Assembly: GCA_018065305.1 (NCBI GenBank) | Contig: JAGHTO010000051.1 | Span: 1-32,068 of the forward strand | Direction of reading: 5' to 3' | DNA length: 32,068 nucleotides | DNA from: Candidatus Cacconaster scatequi | GTDB taxonomy: Bacteria > Bacteroidota > Bacteroidia > Bacteroidales > UBA932 | Shown: piece after piece, positions 8,311 to 15,068 of the stretch | Layout: every line of letters begins with the position of its first letter | How positions within the stretch are numbered: the first letter of the stretch is position 1 | The notes under the pieces: model-generated | The model's database searches: none | The model's input: the letters and a program-made list of their open reading frames with translations, nothing else | What the model was told of the DNA's origin: nothing | Position numbers and translations under genes: made by a program

Positions 8311-9038
8311 TATGTGTAGAGGCCTCCGTTGATGGAGATGCATTCGCCGGTGATATACGCGGCTTCATCCGATGCGAGGAACGCTACAAGAGAGGCGATT
8401 TCCTCGGGTTCTCCGAATCTGTTCATCGGAATCTGTGCCTTCAGGGCGGCTTCATCGAGTCCCTCCACCATATCGGTCTTCACGAATCCGGGAGCAATCG
8501 CGTTGACTGTGACTTTCTTCTTGCCGATTTCCTGTGCAAGAGCCTTTGTGGCAGCGATTATTGCGCCCTTTGCGGCGGAATAGTTGGTCTGCCCCGGCAG
8601 TCCCTTGAGGCCTGAGAGGGAAGCCATATTGATGATTCGTCCGTGTTTGTGGCGGAGCATCGGCTGAAGTACTGCGGTTGTGACGTTATAGAATCCGTCC
8701 AGAGTGATGTCAAGTACCCGGCGCCAGTCCTTGTACTCCATCAGGAAAAGAAGGGCGTCGCGGCGGATTCCTGCATTGTTAACAAGGACATCTATGTAAT
8801 CATCGGGGTGGTTCTCCTGCCAGGCCTTGATGGCTTCAGCGGTGGCCGCTGCGTCGGAAACGTCGAATTTAAGAAGTTCAGCCTCTCCTCCTGCCTGACG
8901 CACCAACTCTGCTGCCTCTTCCGCGGCCTTGTCGTTGGATGTGTAATTCATCAGGATATTGTATCCTTTTGAAGCAAGCTTTACGCTGACAGCGCGACCT
9001 ATGCCGCGGCTTGCTCCTGTCACCAATGCGTATTTCAT
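8310..9038 (-). CDS. 3-oxoacyl-ACP reductase-like SDR (FabG type)
   Basis: A 242-residue short-chain dehydrogenase. The cofactor loop is TGASRGIG at 7-14, followed by NNAG at 87-90 and the catalytic Ser140, Tyr153 and Lys157 (NYSAAK). The C-terminal part, SIRFG-like in FabG, reads MNRFGEPEEIASLVAF and ends in ITGECISINGG, typical of FabG. It should reduce 3-ketoacyl-ACP to 3-hydroxyacyl-ACP with NADPH. Within this operon it would act after the ketosynthase and before the dehydratases. It overlaps the flavoenzyme gene by 4 bases and the HAD gene by 1. A second, housekeeping FabG is expected elsewhere in the genome. Confidence 0.92.
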   Translation of the reverse strand: MKYALVTGASRGIGRAVSVKLASKGYNILMNYTSNDKAAEEAAELVRQAGGEAELLKFDVSDAAATAEAIKAWQENHPDDYIDVLVNNAGIRRDALLFLMEYKDWRRVLDITLDGFYNVTTAVLQPMLRHKHGRIINMASLSGLKGLPGQTNYSAAKGAIIAATKALAQEIGKKKVTVNAIAPGFVKTDMVEGLDEAALKAQIPMNRFGEPEEIASLVAFLASDEAAYITGECISINGGLYT

Positions 9039-10486
9039 ATACCGAATTCTTTTTTAATCTTGTCCAGTCCCAAAATCTGGGCGCAGGTGTAAAGGGATGT
9101 CATTGAAACCCCCAAAACTCCGTGCAAGTTAAGGTTTTGTCCTGTCAAAAGCAAATTTTCAACGGGAGTCCGCGGACTGAGCACGGTTGTGAGCGGACTT
9201 CTCCAGTCTTTCATTATCCCGAAGGCAGATCCGTACGGGGTTGCCGTGTAGTCCCGATAGGTCAGGGAAGTGCTGGTATAATATCTCTCGATGGCACCGG
9301 AAAGTCCGGGAACGGCTTTTTCGGCGAAACGGATGCAATCCTCAGCGTAAGCCCTCTTGAAGGCTTCATATTCTTCGCCGCGGCGCATCGGCTTGCCTTC
9401 GCTCCATTTTTCCAGTTCCGTGAAATCGAGGTATGAAAGCAGGTCGATATTGGTGGCATATTTGCCGTCATCCGGCACAGCGTAACTGATCATCAGGCTC
9501 ATGCCTTTGTCTGCCCAGACGTCGGCATCTTCGCTGTGAAGATAGACGTTGCTGTTGACGTATGGCAGAACGCCCGGTTTTATCACGGCATTGACCGTGA
9601 ATACGCCCTTGCTGTTGCGAAGCGATGAAATTCTCCTGCGATATACTTTTTTGACGCTCCCTCCTTCAGGAATCAGTTCCAAAGTGGCGGCTGGATGGAT
9701 GTCGGAGATGAAAAAGTCTCCCGGATAGAGGTTGCCGTCACTGTCAACAGCCTCCGTGATTCTTCCGTCCGTCTCCTTGAGAAGTTCAACCTTTGAACGG
9801 GTGATGACCCTCCCTCCGAAGGCCTTGATTCCCTCGGAAAGTCTCTCCGCAATCAGGCTTCCGCCTCCTCTGAGCCGCCATCCGCTCTGGATGAACGAAT
9901 TGTTGATCTGGGCAAAGATATACAGGGGAAGGGTTTCGCGGTCATATTTGAGACGCAGCGAGGCTCCGCTGAGAACCTTCCTCAGGAGCGGGTCCGATAT
10001 GCAGTCGCAAAGGAAATCATATGCCGACATACCGAATAGGGGCATCGTTTCTCCCGTGCCGAAATTGGAGCTGATAGTGTCACCGACACTCTGCAACTTT
10101 GAGATATATCGGCACAGGCCTTCCCGTTCCGCAGGAAAAGAGGCGGACAGTGTGTCAACAAAGTTGCCGTGCCCGGAAGCCAGGCTATAGGAATTGTCTC
10201 CGATGACTATTCTGTCGACACAGTCTTTGTCAAGTTCCACCCACGGAAGGGAGTCGAGTCCATAATATTTGAAAAGCCATTCAAGCGACTCGCCGCTGCC
10301 GAGACCCCCGACGTAGTGGAATCCGGTGTCGAATACGGCTTTTCCGCGGCGGTATGTCTGAAGGCATCCTCCAATCTGGAGTCCCTGCTCCAGCACCGTC
10401 ACGTCATATCCGTTTTTTGCAAGCACATAACCGCACTGCAGGCCACCGAGACCTGCACCTATGATTATGACTCGCTGAGCGGCCAC
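9035..10486 (-). CDS. CrtI/RetSat-like FAD-dependent oxidoreductase
   Basis: A 483-residue flavoprotein of the phytoene desaturase / retinol saturase group. The Rossmann motif is IIIGAGLGGLQ at 7-17 with the ribose-binding Glu33, then IGGCLQTYRR, typical of the family. The C-terminal FAD-binding end is LTGQNLNLHGVLGVSM. Members desaturate, isomerise or saturate conjugated polyenes. Next to a ketosynthase, a reductase and dehydratases, it may act on a polyenoyl chain, but the direction of the reaction cannot be told. The start is GTG at 10486, one base after the stop of the ketosynthase gene; no in-frame ATG fits better. A carotenoid role is unlikely because no phytoene synthase is present. 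Confidence 0.85.
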   Translation of the reverse strand: MAAQRVIIIGAGLGGLQCGYVLAKNGYDVTVLEQGLQIGGCLQTYRRGKAVFDTGFHYVGGLGSGESLEWLFKYYGLDSLPWVELDKDCVDRIVIGDNSYSLASGHGNFVDTLSASFPAEREGLCRYISKLQSVGDTISSNFGTGETMPLFGMSAYDFLCDCISDPLLRKVLSGASLRLKYDRETLPLYIFAQINNSFIQSGWRLRGGGSLIAERLSEGIKAFGGRVITRSKVELLKETDGRITEAVDSDGNLYPGDFFISDIHPAATLELIPEGGSVKKVYRRRISSLRNSKGVFTVNAVIKPGVLPYVNSNVYLHSEDADVWADKGMSLMISYAVPDDGKYATNIDLLSYLDFTELEKWSEGKPMRRGEEYEAFKRAYAEDCIRFAEKAVPGLSGAIERYYTSTSLTYRDYTATPYGSAFGIMKDWRSPLTTVLSPRTPVENLLLTGQNLNLHGVLGVSMTSLYTCAQILGLDKIKKEFGI

Positions 10487-10487
10487 G

Positions 10488-11705
10488 TTACAGGTTTTTG
10501 ATTACAAGTGAGGAGTTCGTGCCTCCGAACCCGAACGAGTTGGAGAGGAACATGTCAAAGTTCTTTTCTATGCGTTTTGCGGGAATCAGAAGCTTGGCCG
10601 AATCTTCATCGGGGTTCTCGAAGTTCAGGTTGGCCGCGATAAAGCCGTTCTTCATCATAAGGATGGAGTAGATGACCTCGCTGGCACCGGCCATCCACAT
10701 CTCATGGCCTGTCTGGCTCTTGGTGCTGGTGACTTCAGTGCGCTGGTCTCCGAAGACCTTGTAAATCGCTTTTGCTTCGTTGGTGTCGCCTACGTGGGTG
10801 GACGTTGCGTGGGCGTTGATGTATCCGATGTCGGATATCTGCACGCCAGCGCGCCTGATTGACATCTCAAGGGCGCGGCTCGGACCTTCCACGTTGGGGG
10901 AGGAGATATGGTCACCATTGCTTGAAAAACCGTATCCCAAAACTTCCGCAATTATCGGAGCGCCCCTGCGGACAGCGGATTCATAGCTCTCAAGAATTAC
11001 CGTAGCGGCTCCGCCACCCGGAACAAGTCCGTCGCGGTCACGGTCGAAAGGACGGCTGGCCTTCTGCGGTTCATCCTCCCTTATGGAGAAAGCCGCTATT
11101 CCGTCGAATGAGCCTGTCGCCGCAGGGTTGATCTCCTGAGCTCCGCCGCAGACAACCATATCCTGAAGTCCGTCCTGAATAAGCAGTGCGCCGAGTCCTA
11201 TCGAGTGGGAACCGCTGGCGCAAGCTGCAGAAATGGTCATATTTATTCCCTTCAGCTTGAAAATCACACTGAGGTTCATCGTCACGGTGGAGTTCATGGA
11301 CTGGAATATTGCGCCTGAACCGCAGAGCATCGTGTCTTTCTTCTGGACTATCGTGTTCACCGCGTTGTAAACCGGTTCTGCCGTGCTGTCGCCGCCGTAG
11401 AGTATTCCCACCTCGTGGGTGTTGAGATACTCCTGGTCTATGTGGGCATTGGCGAATGCGTCGCGGGTCGCGCAATATGCGTATTTCGCATGTTCGGGCA
11501 TATAAACCCTCTGCGATCTGGGAAGTTCCTTCTTCAGGTCCGGGCTGTCGACATAACCTGTCAGACCGCTGCGGAATCCCATCTCCTTGCGTACGGGGTC
11601 GAGGATGATGCCTGACTTTCCGTTGTACAGGGAATCCCTTACTTCATCAAGAGTTTTACCTAGGCAGGAATAGATGCCCATTCCGGTTATCACTACACGT
11701 TGCAT
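10488..11705 (-). CDS. Beta-ketoacyl-ACP synthase (KAS I/II type)
   Basis: A 405-residue condensing enzyme with the thiolase fold. The nucleophile is Cys162 in SAACASGSH, and the two active-site histidines are His299 in NAHATSTHVGD and His334 in KSQTGHEMWMAG, so it should be catalytically competent and not a chain-length factor. It would extend an acyl-ACP by two carbons with malonyl-ACP. No chain-length-factor partner and no acyl carrier protein gene are in the operon, so it either works as a homodimer or pairs with a protein encoded elsewhere. It overlaps the upstream dehydratase-like gene by 13 bases. A housekeeping FabF is possible, but its neighbours argue for a dedicated pathway. Confidence 0.92.
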   Translation of the reverse strand: MQRVVITGMGIYSCLGKTLDEVRDSLYNGKSGIILDPVRKEMGFRSGLTGYVDSPDLKKELPRSQRVYMPEHAKYAYCATRDAFANAHIDQEYLNTHEVGILYGGDSTAEPVYNAVNTIVQKKDTMLCGSGAIFQSMNSTVTMNLSVIFKLKGINMTISAACASGSHSIGLGALLIQDGLQDMVVCGGAQEINPAATGSFDGIAAFSIREDEPQKASRPFDRDRDGLVPGGGAATVILESYESAVRRGAPIIAEVLGYGFSSNGDHISSPNVEGPSRALEMSIRRAGVQISDIGYINAHATSTHVGDTNEAKAIYKVFGDQRTEVTSTKSQTGHEMWMAGASEVIYSILMMKNGFIAANLNFENPDEDSAKLLIPAKRIEKNFDMFLSNSFGFGGTNSSLVIKNL

Positions 11706-12052
11706 AATCTTACAGACATTTTAGAACTTAACTGGCCGCCGGCGTAGATACAGACAGCCCATCTGCCCCCGTCATCCAGTTTGGACAACTCATAGCGCAC
11801 TGATTTGTGCTCCAGAGGGCTTATTATCGACAGGAACTTGATATCCTTGGCTTCCGCAAGAGCGAGGCTCCGCTTTTCTATAACGGACGCAATTTCAACC
11901 GCAATCTGGACAAGGCACACGCCGGGTGTGATGGGCTTGCAGGGGAAATGAGCTTTGTAAATCTCACTGTCCGGCAGAAGAGCGATGTCGGCGACGTAGC
12001 CGGCATCCCTGAAAGTCAGGGAGGTTAATTTATATAGGTTACCTTTAATCAT
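11693..12052 (-). CDS. Hotdog-fold dehydratase-like protein with catalytic His but no Glu
   Basis: A 119-residue FabZ/FabA-like hotdog protein. The central-helix motif HFPCKPITPGVCLVQ starts with His35, the dehydratase histidine. FabZ has Glu, and FabA Asp, 14 residues after the His; here that position is Gln49 (codon CAG, checked on the minus strand). The protein therefore holds only half of the normal dyad. The preceding gene product keeps the Glu and lacks the His. Because dehydratase active sites form across a dimer interface, the two may make a heterodimer. It overlaps the upstream gene by 8 bases and the ketosynthase gene by 13, consistent with matched synthesis. Confidence 0.82.
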   Translation of the reverse strand: MIKGNLYKLTSLTFRDAGYVADIALLPDSEIYKAHFPCKPITPGVCLVQIAVEIASVIEKRSLALAEAKDIKFLSIISPLEHKSVRYELSKLDDGGRWAVCIYAGGQLSSKMSVRLCNV

Positions 12053-12485
12053 CGACCGGCATACTTGTATCCTGCGCCGTCTTGATTGACGATTGCGCTA
12101 TTATTTCACTTCCTACGCGAACGACAGCCTCACACAATTGTATTCCGGCTATGTTCTCTCCGAAGATTACGGTGGTGTGGATGGTTTCTCCGACTTCGGG
12201 ATTGCGTTTGACAATGAGATGGTGGACATTGCCTATGTAGCCGACAGTCACTTTGCCGTGTTCGATGAACTTCGATACATACCCTATCTTGGCCACAGCC
12301 GACTGGGCGATGTTTTCAATGAGTCCCGGAGTCTGGAACACACCGTTTTCGGTAAAAATGGAGTCTTCCCTGATCAGATAAGAGGTCTCGGCGGAACTCT
12401 CGTCGCAACCAAGCAATGAGTCAATGAAGACGAAAGGCTTTCGCTGTGGGATAATATCTGTTATTTTTACCGATTTGGAGGTCAT
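12045..12485 (-). CDS. Hotdog-fold dehydratase-like protein (ApeP-like) with Glu but no catalytic His
   Basis: A 146-residue hotdog protein and the first gene of the operon. Its opening IPQRKPFVFIDSLLG aligns with the FabZ N-terminal motif LPHRxPFLLVD, and TPGLIENIAQS aligns with the central helix of FabZ, placing Glu57 at the catalytic acid position. The residue 14 positions earlier, where FabZ has its His, is Ile43, and no HFPG motif exists. Proteins of this kind occur in aryl-polyene-type clusters. Alone it should be inactive as a classical dehydratase; paired with the next gene product it could complete one active site. A strong promoter lies 25 bases upstream of its ATG. Confidence 0.78.
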   Translation of the reverse strand: MTSKSVKITDIIPQRKPFVFIDSLLGCDESSAETSYLIREDSIFTENGVFQTPGLIENIAQSAVAKIGYVSKFIEHGKVTVGYIGNVHHLIVKRNPEVGETIHTTVIFGENIAGIQLCEAVVRVGSEIIAQSSIKTAQDTSMPVDD

Positions 12486-12509
12486 TCGCTTGTATTATCT
12501 CTATTTCGG

Positions 12510-12541
12510 CAAAAGTACTGCTTTTTTATTAAAAAATCAAA
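12510..12541 (-). promoter_or_regulatory. Promoter of the six-gene polyene-like operon
   Basis: On the minus strand, TTTG (12541-12538) is followed after 20 bases by TACTTTTG (12517-12510), an exact match in sequence and spacing to the Bacteroidota -33/-7 promoter. The predicted transcript begins near 12505, about 20 bases before the first ATG. The -33 box lies inside the 3' end of the VTT gene, so the operon has its own promoter. Confidence 0.72.
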
Positions 12542-12966
12542 ATTGTAAGTGTCCAAATGGCAAATCTGGCGAATTTGCCAATCAGAAGCAGTACGGTTGT
12601 CGCGGTTGCAGGAGTCTTGTAGAATCCCAAAGCTATTGCGATGACATCCCCGATGATGGGAACCCAGCATATCAGGGCGAGCCATACTCCATATTTGTCA
12701 ATCCTTGACTTCTGTCTTTCAAGTGTTTCCCGGTTCACTTTGAAATGCTTCACGAGAAAGTCCCAGCTGGCGCACCGACCGAGCCAATAAGTAGTGACGG
12801 AACCCAGCCAGTTGCCGAGCGTGCCTATGGCTAGACACCCCCACGGATTTCTTGTTGCAAACAATATGGCTATATACAAGGCATCGGAACTGAACGGCAG
12901 GATTGTCGCCGCCAGAAAAGTTCCTATGAACAGCCCGAGGAGTCCAAGTTCTTCCAAACCCAACAT
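12529..12966 (-). CDS. YqaA/DedA-like membrane protein (VTT domain)
   Basis: A 145-residue integral membrane protein of the VTT/DedA (SNARE-associated) superfamily, probably a small lipid-flipping or homeostasis protein of the inner membrane. The N-terminal segment FIGTFLAATILPFSSDA has the short re-entrant-loop look of the family. GNWLGSVTTYWLGRC follows, and then LICWVPIIGDVIAIALGF, with the proline and glycine typical of the second re-entrant loop. The frame could start at 13002, but a perfect -7 box sits between the two ATGs, 4 bases before the ATG at 12966, so I chose the latter. It is divergent from the phosphatidyltransferase gene, which also suits a membrane-lipid role. Confidence 0.8.
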   Translation of the reverse strand: MLGLEELGLLGLFIGTFLAATILPFSSDALYIAILFATRNPWGCLAIGTLGNWLGSVTTYWLGRCASWDFLVKHFKVNRETLERQKSRIDKYGVWLALICWVPIIGDVIAIALGFYKTPATATTVLLLIGKFARFAIWTLTILIF

Positions 12967-12970
12967 ACTG

Positions 12971-12978
12971 CAAAGATA
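12971..12978 (-). promoter_or_regulatory. -7 box of the VTT gene, four bases before the ATG
   Basis: The minus strand reads TATCTTTG, then CAGT, then ATG. Transcription should begin at or within a base or two of the start codon, so a leaderless mRNA is predicted. This box also decides the start codon. Confidence 0.55.
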
Positions 12979-13009
12979 AAAAAGTGGTATGTATTTCACC
13001 AAATTTTAA

Positions 13010-13017
13010 TATATTTG
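13010..13017 (+). promoter_or_regulatory. -7 box of the CDP-alcohol phosphatidyltransferase gene
   Basis: TATATTTG is an exact TAnnTTTG match, 20 bases before the ATG at 13038. It lies downstream of the alternative ATG at 12984, which rules that start out if this promoter is the one used. No clear -33 box is seen. Confidence 0.5.
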
Positions 13018-13037
13018 TAGGATTCCATGTGATTGGT

Positions 13038-13715
13038 ATGAAAAAAGTCAAACAATCGTCACGCATTCAAGCGTCTTTTCTGTCCGGCGCCGAAAAGAGG
13101 ATTCTTGTGAAGATTGCACAAGCCCTTCCCGGATGGATTACTTCCAATATGCTTACGGCAATCGGCGTTGCCGGCTCCATCGTGATAGCGATGGGCTATT
13201 ATCTTTCCAATTACGATGCCGCCTGGCTGTGGCTTGCAAGTTTCGGGTTTGTGATCAACTGGTTCGGTGACTCTCTTGACGGTACGGTAGCCCGTGTGCG
13301 CAACACACAGCGGCCTGTATTCGGCTACTACCTTGACCACACCGTGGATGTCGTCAATGAGGCGATGATGTTCATCGGAGCCGGCCTTTCACCCTATCTT
13401 GACCTGCGCGCCGCAGTGCTTGCGTATATCATCTATCTTGCCCTGACGCTCAATGTCTATATCAACGTGCATCTGAGAGGGGAGTTCAATCTGACCTATT
13501 TCGGATTCGGGCCTACCGAACTTCGTATCGTGATGATTGCTGTCAACACCGTGCTTTTCTTTGTCGGGCCGTCTCTGATCGGCAATCCCGCGCTGCTTTA
13601 CATATCCTTTGCGATTCCTGCAATATTACTCGTCATCTATCTGGTGACAATCGTAAAGGATATCAGGCACTTCTCCAAGATAGACCCCCTGAAGAAGAAT
13701 GGAAATACCAATTAA
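13038..13715 (+). CDS. CDP-alcohol phosphatidyltransferase family membrane enzyme
   Basis: A 225-residue membrane enzyme of phospholipid or phosphoalcohol synthesis, which joins a CDP-linked donor to an alcohol. The family signature is complete: Asp78, Asp81-Gly82, Ala85-Arg86, Gly96, Asp100 and Asp104 (SLDGTVARVRN, then GYYLDHTVD). Several hydrophobic helices flank it. The acceptor (glycerol phosphate, inositol phosphate or another) cannot be told. The frame opens at 12984, but the ATG at 13038 follows the predicted promoter and gives a cleaner N terminus. The next gene, GtrA-like, begins inside its last 17 bases, so the two are probably co-translated. Confidence 0.88.
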   Translation: MKKVKQSSRIQASFLSGAEKRILVKIAQALPGWITSNMLTAIGVAGSIVIAMGYYLSNYDAAWLWLASFGFVINWFGDSLDGTVARVRNTQRPVFGYYLDHTVDVVNEAMMFIGAGLSPYLDLRAAVLAYIIYLALTLNVYINVHLRGEFNLTYFGFGPTELRIVMIAVNTVLFFVGPSLIGNPALLYISFAIPAILLVIYLVTIVKDIRHFSKIDPLKKNGNTN

Positions 13716-14124
13716 ACGGTTCGGCGGGTTTGCAGTTGCCAACGCTCTCGGTACCGTCATCGATACGGCTGTACTGTGGGTGTTTGCCACATATGTCTTG
13801 AACGGCACCTATTTCGGAGAGAACATCCTCTCTCCGACAATATCCTTCGAGGCGGCCGTGCTGACCAATTTCCTCTGCTCGTATGCGGTTATCTGGAGGG
13901 ATCGCGTCTCCGCCCGTACCCACAGGTCTTTCTGGAGACATTACCTTCCATATAATGCATCCTGCACAGGCGTCTTCTTTCTCAGGCTGGCGATACTTGT
14001 GATGATGAAGGAACTGACCGGTTTCCACGTGGTGTTCTGCAACCTTATGGCAATGTGTGTCACAGGATTGCTCAATTTCCTTATGGGTGATAAAGTTATT
14101 TTCAGGAAAAATCAGAATTCCTAA
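13699..14124 (+). CDS. GtrA-like membrane protein
   Basis: A 141-residue protein with four predicted membrane helices and the GtrA-family opening KRFGGFAVANALGTVIDTAV, in which polar residues flank the first helix. Family members are thought to help move polyprenyl-linked sugars across the membrane or to support cell-wall polysaccharide synthesis. It starts 17 bases before the end of the phosphatidyltransferase gene, so a two-gene lipid or envelope operon is likely. Its stop overlaps the convergent rnhB stop by 4 bases. The substrate is unknown. Confidence 0.82.
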   Translation: MEIPIKRFGGFAVANALGTVIDTAVLWVFATYVLNGTYFGENILSPTISFEAAVLTNFLCSYAVIWRDRVSARTHRSFWRHYLPYNASCTGVFFLRLAILVMMKELTGFHVVFCNLMAMCVTGLLNFLMGDKVIFRKNQNS

Positions 14125-14723
14125 AATAGGGTGGGCTCCAGTTGCCTGGGGTGGAAACTGCGGCGGTGATATGGGGTGAGACCGTATTTTCTGATGGCCT
14201 CGATATGGTCTGCCGTGGGGTATCCCATATTTCTGTCCCACCCGTATTGAGGATATTCTTCCGACAGTCTGATCATCATTTCATCCCGGTATGTCTTTGC
14301 CAGAACGGAGGCCGCCGCTATCGATGCGAAGGTGGCGTCTCCGTGAACAACGGTGGCGTAGGGGAGTGCGTCGAAGGGTTTGAAGCGGTTCCCGTCTATC
14401 AGCAGAAAATCCGGTTTGACCGCAAGCATCCTGACTGCGCGCTGCATTCCTGTAATGCTGGCATTCAGGATGTTGAGACTGTCTATTTCTTCCGCGCTCA
14501 CTTCCGATACGGCCCAGGCCACAGCTTCTCGCTCGATGATGGGGCGCAGGGCTTCACGCCGCAGTGCAGTCATTTTCTTGCTGTCGTTCAGCCAGGGATG
14601 GTGAAAGTCCGGAGGAAGGATTACAGCGGCAGCGAACACAGGCCCTGCAAGAGGGCCTCTGCCGGCCTCGTCGCATCCTGCTTCAAGCCTTCCCGCTTCC
14701 ATATATGGTTTGAGTTCAGCCAT
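14121..14723 (-). CDS. rnhB: Ribonuclease HII
   Basis: A 200-residue RNase HII, which nicks RNA in RNA-DNA hybrids and removes misincorporated ribonucleotides from DNA. The four metal-binding acids are present: Asp18 and Glu19 in AGCDEAGRGPLAGPV, Asp110 in LLIDGNRF and Asp129 in VVHGDATFASIAAAS. The motif LNDSKKM at 46-52 is also typical. Length is normal. The upstream region carries a -7 box four bases before the ATG, so the mRNA may be leaderless. It is convergent with the GtrA-like gene and divergent from the ferredoxin gene. Confidence 0.97.
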   Translation of the reverse strand: MAELKPYMEAGRLEAGCDEAGRGPLAGPVFAAAVILPPDFHHPWLNDSKKMTALRREALRPIIEREAVAWAVSEVSAEEIDSLNILNASITGMQRAVRMLAVKPDFLLIDGNRFKPFDALPYATVVHGDATFASIAAASVLAKTYRDEMMIRLSEEYPQYGWDRNMGYPTADHIEAIRKYGLTPYHRRSFHPRQLEPTLF

Positions 14724-14727
14724 ACCG

Positions 14728-14735
14728 CAAAATTA
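14728..14735 (-). promoter_or_regulatory. -7 box of rnhB, four bases before the ATG
   Basis: The minus strand reads TAATTTTG, then CGGT, then ATG. The geometry is identical to the VTT gene box at 12971-12978 and predicts a leaderless transcript. No -33 box was recognised. Confidence 0.5.
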
Positions 14736-14745
14736 CGAATCAAAT

Positions 14746-14776
14746 TTTGTTAAATCGACTAATCTTCCTATTTTTG
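14746..14776 (+). promoter_or_regulatory. Promoter of the ferredoxin gene
   Basis: TTTG at 14746-14749 and TATTTTTG at 14769-14776, separated by 19 bases, match the Bacteroidota consensus exactly. Transcription should start near 14781, giving a leader of about 25 bases. Confidence 0.75.
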
Positions 14777-14805
14777 TATAAACAAAACTTAAAAACATCT
14801 GAATT

Positions 14806-14973
14806 ATGGCTTACAAAATCACTGAAAACTGCGCCGCTTGCGGTACTTGTATTGATGAATGCCCCGTAGGTGCCATCTCAGCCGGCGACATCTATAAAAT
14901 CGATCCCGAAGTATGCGCTGATTGCGGTACTTGCGCAAGTGTATGTCCTATGGGCGCAATCGAGCAGGAATAA
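14806..14973 (+). CDS. 2x[4Fe-4S] ferredoxin
   Basis: A 55-residue cytoplasmic electron carrier. Two CxxCxxCxxxCP clusters are complete: Cys9, 12, 15 and 19 with Pro20, and Cys37, 40, 43 and 47 with Pro48. The repeated halves (ENCAACGTCIDECPVGAIS and EVCADCGTCASVCPMGAIE) show the ancient duplication of clostridial-type ferredoxins. It probably serves pyruvate:ferredoxin oxidoreductase and similar anaerobic enzymes. It has its own consensus promoter and terminator, so it is transcribed alone and, judging by the promoter, strongly. Confidence 0.96.
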   Translation: MAYKITENCAACGTCIDECPVGAISAGDIYKIDPEVCADCGTCASVCPMGAIEQE

Positions 14974-14990
14974 TCCTGTCGATTCATTCA

Positions 14991-15028
14991 AAAGAGAGAG
15001 AGCAACTGTTCGGTTGGTCTCTTTTTTT
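14991..15028 (+). terminator. Terminator of the ferredoxin gene
   Basis: An imperfect stem (AGAGAGAGCAAC at about 14992-15006 against GTTGGTCTCT at about 15013-15022) is followed by a run of seven or more T. It lies between the ferredoxin stop and the secA -7 box. Confidence 0.6.
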
Positions 15029-15030
15029 GT

Positions 15031-15038
15031 TATATTTG
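15031..15038 (+). promoter_or_regulatory. -7 box of secA
   Basis: TATATTTG is an exact match, 30 bases before the secA ATG and directly after the ferredoxin terminator. No -33 element at the right distance was found. Confidence 0.5.
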
Positions 15039-15068
15039 CAGGATAGATATATGTAACAGATACCGGAT

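Noticed and set aside
12967-13002. Upstream ATG (13002) for the VTT gene
   Set aside because: A perfect -7 promoter box lies between it and the ATG at 12966.
12984-13037. Upstream ATG (12984) for the CDP-alcohol phosphatidyltransferase
   Set aside because: It precedes the -7 box at 13010 and adds a segment unlike the family.
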